DNA of 9,852 nucleotides from Microbacteriaceae bacterium UBA963 (GCA_002292955.1 DBCH01000091.1:1-9852), one strand, 5' to 3'; shown: positions 1-6,173, counted from the stretch's first letter. Notes: a model not told the origin generated them from the sequence alone. A program made the numbers and translations.

Positions 1-5
1 TACCT

Positions 6-1562
6 ATGAGTGCATCGGTGACCGAGGACATGATTGTGTCCACAACCGCAGGGCGGGTTCAGGGCGACCGCGTGGGTCACTGCGCGCGCTGGCGAGGAAT
101 CCCGTATGCCACCCCGCCCGTGGGAGACCTGCGCTACCGCTCACCCCAGCCCGCCAAGAAGTGGCGTGATGTTCGCAGCGCTCTCGCTTTTGGCAACGTC
201 GCACCACAGCCACCGACCAAGGTGATTCCTCTTCCGCCGCACCTCGTGCAAAGTGAGGACTGCCTCAGCCTTAACGTGTGGGTACCGGAGGCTGCCCTGA
301 CCGACGGTCGCCCCCGACCGGTCATGGTGTGGCTGCATGGTGGGGCCTACTTCATCGGGTTCTCCGCGCAGCCCATTTACAACGGGCAGGCGCTCGCCGA
401 AGACGGTGACGTGATTGTGGTCACGCTCAACTACCGCCTTGGCGCGTTCGGCTTTCTTGATTTCCGCGAGTTTTTGGGGTCATCGGCCGAGACAAACCTA
501 GGGCTGCGCGACATCCTGTTGGCACTGCAGTGGGTGCGCGACAACATTGCTGCGTTCGGCGGCAATCCCGACAACGTCACGCTGTTTGGTGAATCGGCTG
601 GTGGCGGTTGCGTCACCACGCTCATGACGATGCCCGCAGCCAAGGGGCTCTTTCACCGAGCCATCGCTCAGAGCCCTCCCGTCACCAGCGTGTACGGTCC
701 GAGCCGCGCCGCGATCATTGCCGGGGCTTTCCTCGAGTTGGCGGGCGTGAACCCAGACCGCGCGGCCACCGACCTGCGCAAGACGGATGCCCACGCCCTT
801 GCGTCACACACACTTGAGCTGCTCAACCATGTGGCCACGACCATGCCCGGCAGTGTCGCGTTTGCGCCTGTCGTCGACGGCGACGTGGTACACGAAGAGC
901 CCCTTGTGGCTTTCCAGGCGGGACGCGCGCATCGCGTGCCGCTCATCATCGGTACCAACAAAGACGAGGCCTCACTGTTCAAACTGATGAAATCACCGTT
1001 GATGCCCATCAGTAAAGACTCGGTTGAGCGCATGTTCGAGCTGGTGTCGGACGACAATCCCGCGGTCGATGTGACGCTTGCTGACATCTCGGGCGTTTAC
1101 CGCGGCTACCCTCGTCAGAAAGCGTGCATGGGAATTTCGCGCGACGCCGGCTTCAGAATGCCCTCCATCTGGGCGGCCACCGCGCACAGCGCTTTTGCGC
1201 CCACGTGGATGTATCGCTTTGATCAGTCCCCGCCGCTCATGAAGCTGATGGGCTTAGGGGCAATGCACGCCACCGAGTTGCCCTACGTGTTCGGCACGTT
1301 GCCCACCAAGGTCGGTAAGAAAGATCTAGCGTTTCGCCTCGGTGGGCTGACTGCCGCCCGCCGCACCATGGATCGAATGCACGAACACTGGCTGTCGTTT
1401 GCGCGCACAGGCGACCCCGAGGCGAGCGCGAGTCGGCCGTGGCCTCAGTATCGCGCGAAGACGCGCTCGACGCTCATCATCGACGTCACAGACACCGTGG
1501 TGAATGACCCCGATGCCGACGTGCGCCGCGCGTGGGGCGACGTGCCCTTCGGCTACAACTAG
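6..1562 (+). CDS. Type B carboxylesterase (para-nitrobenzyl esterase-like)
   Basis: This is an alpha/beta-hydrolase of the carboxylesterase type B family, which hydrolyses carboxylic esters; the natural substrate cannot be read from the sequence. The 518 residues fit the usual family length of about 500. The oxyanion-hole HGG lies at residues 111-113 (WLHGGAY), the nucleophile elbow is GESAGG with Ser197, the acidic member is probably Glu321 in GTNKDEASL, and the catalytic histidine is His421 in MHATELPYVFG. The N-terminal segment with GIPYATPPVGDLR is also typical of the family. No signal peptide is visible, so the enzyme is probably cytoplasmic. The ATG lies only five bases from the window edge, so its ribosome binding site and any earlier start cannot be judged. 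The gene converges on the YajQ-family gene, and its stop codon abuts a tandem repeat. Confidence 0.93.
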   Translation: MSASVTEDMIVSTTAGRVQGDRVGHCARWRGIPYATPPVGDLRYRSPQPAKKWRDVRSALAFGNVAPQPPTKVIPLPPHLVQSEDCLSLNVWVPEAALTDGRPRPVMVWLHGGAYFIGFSAQPIYNGQALAEDGDVIVVTLNYRLGAFGFLDFREFLGSSAETNLGLRDILLALQWVRDNIAAFGGNPDNVTLFGESAGGGCVTTLMTMPAAKGLFHRAIAQSPPVTSVYGPSRAAIIAGAFLELAGVNPDRAATDLRKTDAHALASHTLELLNHVATTMPGSVAFAPVVDGDVVHEEPLVAFQAGRAHRVPLIIGTNKDEASLFKLMKSPLMPISKDSVERMFELVSDDNPAVDVTLADISGVYRGYPRQKACMGISRDAGFRMPSIWAATAHSAFAPTWMYRFDQSPPLMKLMGLGAMHATELPYVFGTLPTKVGKKDLAFRLGGLTAARRTMDRMHEHWLSFARTGDPEASASRPWPQYRAKTRSTLIIDVTDTVVNDPDADVRRAWGDVPFGYN

Positions 1563-1675
1563 CCGTCAATTGAGCTTGTGGCCGTCGATTGAGCTTGCGG
1601 CCGTCGATTGAGCTTGCGGCCGTCGATTGAGCTTGTGGCCGTCGATTGAGCTTGCGGCCGTCGATTGAGCTTGTC
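1562..1675. repeat. Six-copy 19-bp tandem repeat between convergent genes
   Basis: Six head-to-tail units with consensus GCCGTCGATTGAGCTTGYG start at 1562, 1581, 1600, 1619, 1638 and 1657. The first unit carries one change (CAATT for CGATT). Position 18 varies as T,C,C,T,C,T, and the last unit ends in TTGTC and runs into TCGAAATC instead of restarting. The first base is the last base of the esterase stop codon, and the array ends ten bases before the yajQ stop. It contains no credible gene. TTGAGCTTGTCGAAA-type elements are, from memory, common between genes in Microbacteriaceae and Arthrobacter, so the array probably arose by slippage next to such an element. Confidence 0.95.
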
Positions 1676-1685
1676 GAAATCAGGC

Positions 1686-2174
1686 CTAGCGGAAATTCAC
1701 GAACTGAATTGCTACCGGAAAGTCTTCGCCCTTGAGCATGGCCATGGTTGCCTGCAGGTCGTCACGACTCTTCGACGAGACGCGAATTTCATCGCCCTGA
1801 ATCTGTGACTTCACCGACTTGGGCGCCTTCTCGCGGATGGCCGTATTGACCAACTTGGCGTTGGGCTGATCGATGCCCTCTTTCATGCGCGCCTCAATGC
1901 GGTATTCCTTGCCGCTGGGAAAAGGTTCCCCGGCATCCAACTGGCGCAGGGTGATGCCGCGCTTGATGAGTTTGGCTTCGAACACTTCGAGAACGGCCTT
2001 GACGCGCTCTTCGGAGTTGGCCTTCATGAGGAACTTCTCGCCCGATTTCTCTAGTGACGCACCAACGCCTTTGAAGTCGTAGCGCTGGTCGATTTCTTTG
2101 GTCGCCTGGTTGAAGGCGTTGTCGACCTCCATGGGGTCAACTTTGCTCACGATGTCGAATGTGGAATCTGCCAT
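1686..2174 (-). CDS. yajQ: YajQ family nucleotide-binding protein (DUF520)
   Basis: This is a 162-residue cytoplasmic protein of the YajQ/DUF520 family. Members bind nucleotides, and some bind cyclic di-GMP and act as effectors; the role in this organism is unknown. The family hallmarks run the whole length: the N-terminal SFDIVS-like start (STFDIVSKVD), the DQRYDFKG block near residues 30-36, KLIKRGI in the middle, AKLVNTAIREK, VKSQIQGDEIRVSSKSRDDLQ and the C-terminal FPVAIQFVNFR. Length matches the family (about 160). The start is fixed by alignment with the usual MxxFDIVS N-terminus. A GGAGG lies only one base before the ATG, too close to act as a normal Shine-Dalgarno, while TACGAT ends six bases before the ATG, suggesting leaderless translation. 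It diverges from the lytic transglycosylase gene. Confidence 0.95.
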   Translation of the reverse strand: MADSTFDIVSKVDPMEVDNAFNQATKEIDQRYDFKGVGASLEKSGEKFLMKANSEERVKAVLEVFEAKLIKRGITLRQLDAGEPFPSGKEYRIEARMKEGIDQPNAKLVNTAIREKAPKSVKSQIQGDEIRVSSKSRDDLQATMAMLKGEDFPVAIQFVNFR

Positions 2175-2180
2175 GCCTCC

Positions 2181-2186
2181 ATCGTA
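2181..2186 (-). promoter_or_regulatory. -10-like hexamer for leaderless yajQ
   Basis: On the minus strand TACGAT (fits TAnnnT) is followed by exactly six bases and then the yajQ ATG, the spacing expected if transcription starts at the A of ATG. I see no -35 at normal distance; the nearest TTGTCA is 23 bases upstream. Confidence 0.4.
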
Positions 2187-2196
2187 TTCATCCCAC

Positions 2197-2229
2197 GGGA
2201 GGATTCACGTGACAACCTCACTCGCGTAA
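2197..2229 (+). promoter_or_regulatory. Orphan Shine-Dalgarno with six-codon mini-ORF
   Basis: GGGAGG at 2197-2202 is followed, six bases later, by GTG at 2209 and a six-codon frame (M-T-T-S-L-A) closed by TAA at 2227-2229. The frame is the same as that of the downstream lytic transglycosylase. It may be a chance match, a leader peptide, or the former start of the gene cut off by a nonsense change. Confidence 0.2.
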
Positions 2230-2283
2230 ACGGCATTCGCTTCAGCTTGGGTGAGCCCTCAGGTTCTCAACAGGCCCAGCCGT

Positions 2284-2289
2284 CAGAAT
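2284..2289 (+). promoter_or_regulatory. -10-like hexamer for leaderless lytic transglycosylase
   Basis: CAGAAT (four of six matches to TATAAT, with the key A2 and T6) is followed by six bases and then GTG at 2296. This is the same geometry as at yajQ, the 6174 gene and the 8304 gene. No good -35 is visible, so the call is tentative. Confidence 0.25.
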
Positions 2290-2295
2290 GATGGG

Positions 2296-3063
2296 GTGGC
2301 CTCGCGAATCGTTCGACGCAACCGCACGATTGCGGTGGGGGCCCTCGTTGTGCTCGTCACGATTTTCATCGTTTCCCTGGCGTCGTGCGGATCGGGCGGT
2401 TCCACAAAGCGCTCACCGCTGATGCCCGTGGGTGCACCCCTGCCGCCATTCGATCAATCGCTCACGGACGAGAGTGTGCGCACCGTTCCTCTCGTTTCGG
2501 TGGTTGACGCGGCGTGGGTCACCGACACGGCAGAAAAAACCGGCATTCCGTCGCGGGCGCTCGCGGCATACGCGGGTGGCGCCGTTCGCATGGCCCTCAC
2601 GTGGCCGGAGTGCGGCCTGACGTGGAACACTCTTGCCGGCATTGGTTGGGTGGAGTCGCACCACGGCGAGCTATTTGGGGATTACATCGATGACGACGGC
2701 TTCATGAGCGTTCCCATTTTTGGCGTGCCACTCGTGGGCGACGGCACCATGAACATTCCCGACTTTGACGACGGCAACTTCGACGGTTCCGCGGAGTACG
2801 ACCGGGCCGTGGGGCCGATGCAGATTATTCCCCAGACCTGGGCTGCGTGGAATGTCGACGCCAACGGCGATGGCAACCCCGACGGGCAGCAGATCGATGA
2901 TTCGGTTGTGGCAGCGGCAAATTACCTCTGCCATTCCTCCACGTCAATGACAACCCCAGAGGGTTGGCGGCAGGGCCTGTGGGGCTATAACCAACTTGAT
3001 TCTTACGCGGATGATGTGCGCGATAAAGCCGACGAGTACGCAGCCGCCATCGGTATTCGTTAG
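2296..3063 (+). CDS. Lipoprotein lytic murein transglycosylase (SLT_2/MltB-like)
   Basis: The protein probably cleaves the glycan strands of peptidoglycan between MurNAc and GlcNAc, acting on the outer face of the membrane. From GTG 2296 it has 255 residues. An arginine-rich n-region and a hydrophobic stretch lead to a lipobox LASC with Cys31, so it is a likely lipoprotein. The catalytic domain shows the family Glu in GWVESHHG (Glu120), the GPMQIIPQTW motif (from residue 173), and a DANGDGNPD loop (188-196) resembling the calcium-binding segment of MltB-type enzymes, then AAANYLC and WGYN. The frame stays open up to GTG 2251, which would add 15 residues; an in-frame TAA at 2227-2229 blocks anything longer. 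I prefer 2296 because of the hexamer ending six bases before it and the normal signal-peptide length, but neither start has a Shine-Dalgarno. Confidence 0.85.
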   Translation: MASRIVRRNRTIAVGALVVLVTIFIVSLASCGSGGSTKRSPLMPVGAPLPPFDQSLTDESVRTVPLVSVVDAAWVTDTAEKTGIPSRALAAYAGGAVRMALTWPECGLTWNTLAGIGWVESHHGELFGDYIDDDGFMSVPIFGVPLVGDGTMNIPDFDDGNFDGSAEYDRAVGPMQIIPQTWAAWNVDANGDGNPDGQQIDDSVVAAANYLCHSSTSMTTPEGWRQGLWGYNQLDSYADDVRDKADEYAAAIGIR

Positions 3064-3108
3064 GGGCGCGTGGTAACTCGGGGTTGCCTCGGAAAAACAT
3101 GCCCGGGT

Positions 3109-3127
3109 TTAACTACACAAAAGTTAA
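3109..3127. promoter_or_regulatory. Inverted repeat TTAACT-N7-AGTTAA, candidate operator
   Basis: TTAACT (3109-3114) and AGTTAA (3122-3127) form a perfect six-base inverted repeat around seven A/C-rich bases. It lies 53 bases before the start of the LPDTG surface-protein gene, and a TAGCAT hexamer at 3136-3141 follows. This position suits a regulator site at a promoter, but no clear -35 is visible and no regulator can be assigned. Confidence 0.3.
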
Positions 3128-3179
3128 TTCTGGGTTAGCATGGGCGTATCCGCTTAGAGAAGCTATAGGAGCTCATCTC

Positions 3180-4268
3180 ATGTCACGACGCAAAACCACC
3201 ACTACTACCCTGTCTGCATCGCTCACGGCCGCGGGACTCATTGTGCTGGGGGCAGGACTCACCGCCCCGGCACAAGCAGTTGATCCACTGCCGTCGACGG
3301 ACAAAATGTATGTCCTCAGTTGCCCCACATCTACCTACGACGGGGCCACTAGTACATCGACCTTGTTCTACAACGACCTTACGACTCCGCTCAACTCGAT
3401 GCAGTTGTTTAGCGTTGACCCGGTTACCGCGGAAGCGACGCCCATTGGCGACGGTTCGGGCTCGAACGTCCAGATTACGACTGGCTCGGCTTCGTGGTCG
3501 AGTTCGTGCGACTCGGAACCAGCGTGGGACCCCGTGACGCAAACCGCCTACTTTGGAGCGCTCCTCTTCAATTCCGGTTCCGGTAGTCGGTTTCTCATGA
3601 CCATTGATTTGGAAACGGGTGAGTCAACCCAGGTCGGCGAGTTCACAGGATTCGTTCCGGGCACTGACGATTGCGGTAGCGACTTCCAGAGCCTCGCAAT
3701 TGGATCAAATGGGGCGGCGTATGTCTTCGATTCAAACGCCTGCCTTTACTCGCTGAACCTTGCGACTGCCCAGGTGACGTATATCGGAGGTGGGGCCAAC
3801 GGTGCGGCGGGACGCTACTACCCGCAACCGTTTTCGCTCGACCCGGCAACGCAAGTGTGGCAGGCGCTCGATATCGAGGACGGATTCCTGAGCTCGGTTG
3901 ATGTCACCACGGGAAACATGTCGGCAACCGGACCGGCCGTGGTCTTCAACGATGATTACGACCCCATGTCGATGGAGTTCGACTCGGCGGGACGAGGTTG
4001 GGTATTCAACGATGAGTCAGTACCTGGAGTGAAGGTGTCCGAACTGTACGCGCTCAATCCGGCTAACGGCGCAGTGACACTGGTGGGCGAACCGTTCACC
4101 GACGCCGACGGTGCCTTCGCTTCGAGCGCTCTGCTCATCACTGCGCCGGCGCCTCAGCTACCCGACACGGGCCTCGGCGAATCGGCAACGTGGATCTGGG
4201 GAATCGTCGGCAGTTCACTCCTTGCTGCCGGTATCGCGCTGGCCGTGATTCGACGCCGACTCACCTAG
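3180..4268 (+). CDS. LPDTG cell-wall-anchored surface protein, propeller-like repeats
   Basis: This 362-residue protein is probably exported and covalently attached to the cell wall by a sortase. Residues 1-33 form a signal peptide (MSRRK, hydrophobic core, cleavage after AQA). Near the C-terminus is LPDTG (327-331), followed by a membrane segment and a short RRRLT tail, a complete sorting signal. The mature region has blocks such as MQLFSVDP, LYSLNLATAQVTYIG and LYALNPANGAVTLVG, which look like beta-propeller blades (compare DUF4394 or PQQ-like repeats); the fold is an inference. Four cysteines (48, 110, 165, 188) may form disulphides. The frame is open upstream to an ATG at 3084, but the start at 3180 is chosen because AGGAG (3167-3171) sits eight bases before it and a signal peptide begins there. 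Ligand and function are unknown, and no sortase gene is in the window. Confidence 0.85.
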   Translation: MSRRKTTTTTLSASLTAAGLIVLGAGLTAPAQAVDPLPSTDKMYVLSCPTSTYDGATSTSTLFYNDLTTPLNSMQLFSVDPVTAEATPIGDGSGSNVQITTGSASWSSSCDSEPAWDPVTQTAYFGALLFNSGSGSRFLMTIDLETGESTQVGEFTGFVPGTDDCGSDFQSLAIGSNGAAYVFDSNACLYSLNLATAQVTYIGGGANGAAGRYYPQPFSLDPATQVWQALDIEDGFLSSVDVTTGNMSATGPAVVFNDDYDPMSMEFDSAGRGWVFNDESVPGVKVSELYALNPANGAVTLVGEPFTDADGAFASSALLITAPAPQLPDTGLGESATWIWGIVGSSLLAAGIALAVIRRRLT

Positions 4269-4290
4269 CGTCGCTTCAGGAATCACCGTG

Positions 4291-4327
4291 AGTTGGGGCC
4301 CGGCAACATGCCGGGCCCCAACTTTTT
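4291..4327 (+). terminator. Rho-independent terminator after the LPDTG gene
   Basis: A perfect 15-bp stem (4291-4305 with 4309-4323, starting AGTTGGGGCCC) closes a three-base ACA loop and ends in a run of five T (4323-4327). It lies 22 bases after the stop codon and separates the gene from the tRNA. Confidence 0.93.
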
Positions 4328-4356
4328 GGCACACGTTGAGCGGTGGCCTGACGGAT

Positions 4357-4386
4357 TTTCGGTTACGGGTTGCGTGCCAGTAGTCT
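4357..4386 (+). promoter_or_regulatory. Possible tRNA-Tyr promoter
   Basis: TAGTCT at 4381-4386 fits a TAnnnT -10 box, with TTTCGG 18 bases upstream as a weak -35. This would start transcription about 40 bases before the mature tRNA. The -35 is poor, so only the -10 is moderately supported. The rest of 4328-4432 holds nothing else I recognise. Confidence 0.3.
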
Positions 4387-4432
4387 TGTCGGGCACAGGC
4401 TTCGCCCGGTACTCGGGACGAGATGTGCAGCC

Positions 4433-4514
4433 GGCGAGTTACCCTAGCGGCCAAAGGGATCTGACTGTAAATCAGACGGCTCAGCCTTCGGGGGTTCGAA
4501 TCCCTCACTCGCCA
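4433..4514 (+). tRNA. tRNA-Tyr (GTA anticodon)
   Basis: An 82-base class II tRNA gene. The acceptor stem GGCGAGT pairs with ACTCGCC, the D stem is CCC/GGG, and the anticodon stem TCTGA/TCAGA encloses the loop CTGTAAA with anticodon GTA. A long variable arm (CGGCTCAGCCTTCG) follows, as expected for bacterial tRNA-Tyr, then a T arm with loop TTCGAAT. The discriminator base is A at 4514. The next bases are CAA, so CCA is not encoded and must be added after transcription. Copies of its 3' end occur downstream at 4633, 4691 and 4749. Confidence 0.97.
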
Positions 4515-4515
4515 C

Positions 4516-4554
4516 AAATTTCAGGAGCCCCCATTTAGGGGGCTTTTGAAATTT
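4516..4554 (+). terminator. Long-stem terminator after tRNA-Tyr
   Basis: The inner stem AGCCCCC (4526-4532) pairs with GGGGGCT (4538-4544) around ATTTA, followed by a T run. The outer arms AAATTTCA (4516-4523) and TGAAATTT (4547-4554) continue the pairing, giving 17 bp with two G-T pairs. The near symmetry means it could stop transcription from both sides. Confidence 0.85.
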
Positions 4555-4568
4555 CCGGCTCGTTCGAT

Positions 4569-4582
4569 GGGAATTCGAACCC
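4569..4582 (-). other. Inverted T-arm-like fragment
   Basis: Read on the minus strand this is GGGTTCGAATTCCC, the T-arm core of the tRNA-Tyr gene (GGGTTCGAATCCC) with one extra T, in the opposite orientation. It overlaps a perfect 14-bp palindrome, CGAACCCGGGTTCG (4576-4589). It is too short and isolated to be a tRNA. Confidence 0.5.
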
Positions 4583-4595
4583 GGGTTCGTTGGGC

Positions 4596-4631
4596 CCCCG
4601 ATTCAAGGCGACGCACTGCGTCGCATCGGGG
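4596..4631. other. Bulged 14-bp hairpin upstream of the 58-bp repeats
   Basis: CCCCGAT (4596-4602) pairs with ATCGGGG (4625-4631), and GCGACGC (4608-4614) pairs with GCGTCGC (4618-4624) around an ACT loop. The only interruption is a five-base TCAAG bulge on the left side. No T run follows, so it is not a standard terminator. It directly precedes the first 58-bp unit. Confidence 0.6.
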
Positions 4632-4632
4632 A

Positions 4633-4806
4633 CCCTCACTCGCCACATGATGCGCGCCACTAGGGGAGTCGAATCCCCGACGCCTGGGGACCCTCACTCG
4701 CCACATGATGCGCGCCACTAGGGGAGTCGAATCCCCGACCGCTGGGGGCCCTCACTCACCACTTCGCGCGCGGCACCAGGGGACTGGAATCCCCCCCGCA
4801 ACACTC
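4633..4806 (+). repeat. 58-bp tandem array carrying tRNA-Tyr 3'-end copies
   Basis: Three units start at 4633, 4691 and 4749, exactly 58 bases apart. Units 1 and 2 are identical over the first 49 bases and differ at three positions after that; unit 3 is diverged, with nine differences from unit 2 in its first 46 bases. Units 1 and 2 begin with CCCTCACTCGCCACA, the last 13 bases of tRNA-Tyr plus the next two; unit 3 has CCCTCACTCACCACT. Each unit also carries a T-arm-like hairpin with stem GGGGA/TCCCC (4663-4678, 4721-4736, 4779-4794); its loop is GTCGAA in units 1-2 and CTGGAA in unit 3. The stretch 4555-4933 has no protein gene. Confidence 0.92.
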
Positions 4807-4844
4807 TGAGTCAAGTCCCTGACGCCCTCGTGCTATCTCTCTGG

Positions 4845-4873
4845 TTGTGACTTGAGGGTGTGGGTGTCAAAAT
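4845..4873 (+). promoter_or_regulatory. Candidate promoter of the alcohol dehydrogenase gene
   Basis: TTGTGA (4845-4850) and CAAAAT (4868-4873) are 17 bases apart, each with four of six matches to the -35 and -10 consensus. This gives an untranslated leader of about 50 bases. The -35 overlaps GACTTGA (4849-4855), the right arm of an inverted repeat whose left arm TCAAGTC is at 4811-4817, which could be an operator. Confidence 0.4.
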
Positions 4874-4933
4874 CGAAGGACAAGAACTTTGATCTCCTTC
4901 ACCGTTGAAGAAATCTGAGAAGAGGAACCCGTC

Positions 4934-6067
4934 ATGAGCGAAAAAACCACCAAGATCCGAGCCGCCGTTCTTCGCGAACTGCCCGGTAAGTGGACCATCG
5001 AAGACCTCGAGCTGAGTGCACCGAAGCCCGGCGAGGTTCTGGTGAAGGTCATGGCCGCGGGCCTCTGTCACTCCGACGATCACCACCGCTCGAACGACCT
5101 CCCGCTGCCCAACCTGCCCGCAGTCGTTGGCCACGAGGGTGCCGGGGTCATCGTTGCTCTCGGCGAGGGCGTCACCGATCTCGAGGTTGGCGACCACATC
5201 GTCTGCTCGTTCATTCCTTCGTGCGGCAAGTGCAAGTGGTGCTCCCTGGGCATGCAGAACCTCTGCGACTTCGGCCGTTTCATTCTTGAGGGGACTCAGA
5301 TTGACGGCACCTTCCGCATCAAAGACGCCGACGGCAAAGACGTTGCCACCTCGGCCATGCTCGGTACGTTCTCGAATTTCCAGATCATGGATCAGTCCTC
5401 GGTGATCAAGGTCGACAAGGACGTTCCCTTTGAGGTGGCGTGCCTGGTCGCTTGTGGCGTTCCCACGGGCATTGGTTCGGCGCGCAACATGGCCAACGTT
5501 CAGGTCGGCGACATCGTTGTGGTTGTGGGCATCGGCGGAATCGGAATCAATGCGGTTCAGGGTGCAGCTATGTCAGGCGCTCAGCGTGTCATCGCGGTTG
5601 ACCCCATTGAGTACAAGCGCACGCGTGCTCTGGAGTTTGGCGCCACAGAAGCTTTTGCAACCATCGCCGAGGCTGAGAAATTCGCTAAGTCGCTCACCAA
5701 CGGTCAGGGCGCCGACTCAGCAATCGTCACCGTCGGCGTGATTACGAGTGAGATTGTTGCTCAGACGTACGCGACAATCCGCAAGGCGGGAACGCTCGTG
5801 GTGACCGCCATGGGCAATCACGCAGAGGAACTCTCGGGCATCAACCTGTTCGACCTTGCCATGATGCAGAAGCGCATCCAGGGCAACGTTTACGGAGGAT
5901 GGTCACCTCGCGTGGCGGTGCCCATTCTTCTCGACATGTACAAGCGCAAGGAGATCAAGCTCGACGAGCTCATCACCCGCACCTACAAGATCGATGAGAT
6001 CAATGAGGCTTACGACGACATGCGCAACGGAAAGAACATTCGCGGCGTCATCGTTCACGAGCACTAA
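4934..6067 (+). CDS. NDMA-type zinc-dependent alcohol dehydrogenase
   Basis: A 377-residue medium-chain zinc alcohol dehydrogenase that would oxidise an alcohol to an aldehyde in the cytoplasm. The catalytic zinc ligands are likely Cys45 (GLCHSDDH), His67 (GHEGAG) and Cys174 (VACGVPTG). The structural zinc is held by Cys97, Cys100, Cys103 and Cys111 (CGKCKWC...NLC). The Rossmann motif GIGGIG is at 199-204, with Asp in VIAVDP favouring NAD over NADP. The pattern SFIPSCGKCKWCSLGMQNLC matches the actinobacterial NDMA-dependent subfamily, whose members often keep the nicotinamide cofactor tightly bound and rely on an external electron carrier, in several cases mycofactocin. No mycofactocin gene is nearby, so that dependence is not shown here. 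AGGA (4923-4926) seven bases before the ATG supports the start. The substrate is unknown. Confidence 0.92.
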   Translation: MSEKTTKIRAAVLRELPGKWTIEDLELSAPKPGEVLVKVMAAGLCHSDDHHRSNDLPLPNLPAVVGHEGAGVIVALGEGVTDLEVGDHIVCSFIPSCGKCKWCSLGMQNLCDFGRFILEGTQIDGTFRIKDADGKDVATSAMLGTFSNFQIMDQSSVIKVDKDVPFEVACLVACGVPTGIGSARNMANVQVGDIVVVVGIGGIGINAVQGAAMSGAQRVIAVDPIEYKRTRALEFGATEAFATIAEAEKFAKSLTNGQGADSAIVTVGVITSEIVAQTYATIRKAGTLVVTAMGNHAEELSGINLFDLAMMQKRIQGNVYGGWSPRVAVPILLDMYKRKEIKLDELITRTYKIDEINEAYDDMRNGKNIRGVIVHEH

Positions 6068-6078
6068 ATCGTTGGCTG

Positions 6079-6115
6079 AGGCCGGGGGCGCGCAGGCACC
6101 CTCGGCCTTTGTCTT
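6079..6115 (+). terminator. Terminator after the alcohol dehydrogenase gene
   Basis: AGGCCGGGGG (6079-6088) pairs with CCCTCGGCCT (6099-6108), a 10-bp stem with one G-T pair. A ten-base loop lies between, and the T-rich tail TTTGTCTTT follows. It lies 11 bases after the stop codon. Confidence 0.8.
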
Positions 6116-6161
6116 TGCTCCGAAAGGGTCGCCGGCAAGCTTCGCCCCTGCTCACCGAATG

Positions 6162-6167
6162 TAGTCT
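6162..6167 (+). promoter_or_regulatory. -10-like hexamer for leaderless small gene
   Basis: TAGTCT (fits TAnnnT) is followed by six bases and then ATG 6174. There is no Shine-Dalgarno in between. A weak TTCGCC 15 bases upstream could be a -35. Confidence 0.4.
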
Positions 6168-6173
6168 TTTGGC

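Noticed and set aside
668..1087. A 139-residue minus-strand frame inside the esterase
   Set aside because: The esterase is intact with its catalytic triad; the antisense product has low-complexity Ser/Thr/Ala content and no domain.
1562..1675. CRISPR array
   Set aside because: The units are 19 bp and directly adjacent, with no unique spacers and no cas genes in the window.
3084..3179. Upstream ATG at 3084 as the start of the LPDTG protein
   Set aside because: It has no ribosome site, would put 32 non-signal residues before a perfect signal peptide, and runs through the likely promoter. ATG 3180 has AGGAG at good spacing.
4215..4517. A 100-residue minus-strand frame starting MWRVRDSNPRR
   Set aside because: It is the antisense of the tRNA-Tyr gene and of the terminator before it, a well-known false gene type. 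It has no ribosome site and its sequence is explained by the tRNA.
4521..4718. A 65-residue minus-strand frame with VRVPRRRGFDSP-like sequence
   Set aside because: It is a translation of the tRNA-like repeats and hairpins; the protein-like look comes from the antisense T-arm sequence.
4633..4806. Extra tRNA genes in the 58-bp array
   Set aside because: The units have no D arm, anticodon arm or matching 5' acceptor strand, and the T loop of the tRNA-Tyr-like part is missing, so no cloverleaf can form.
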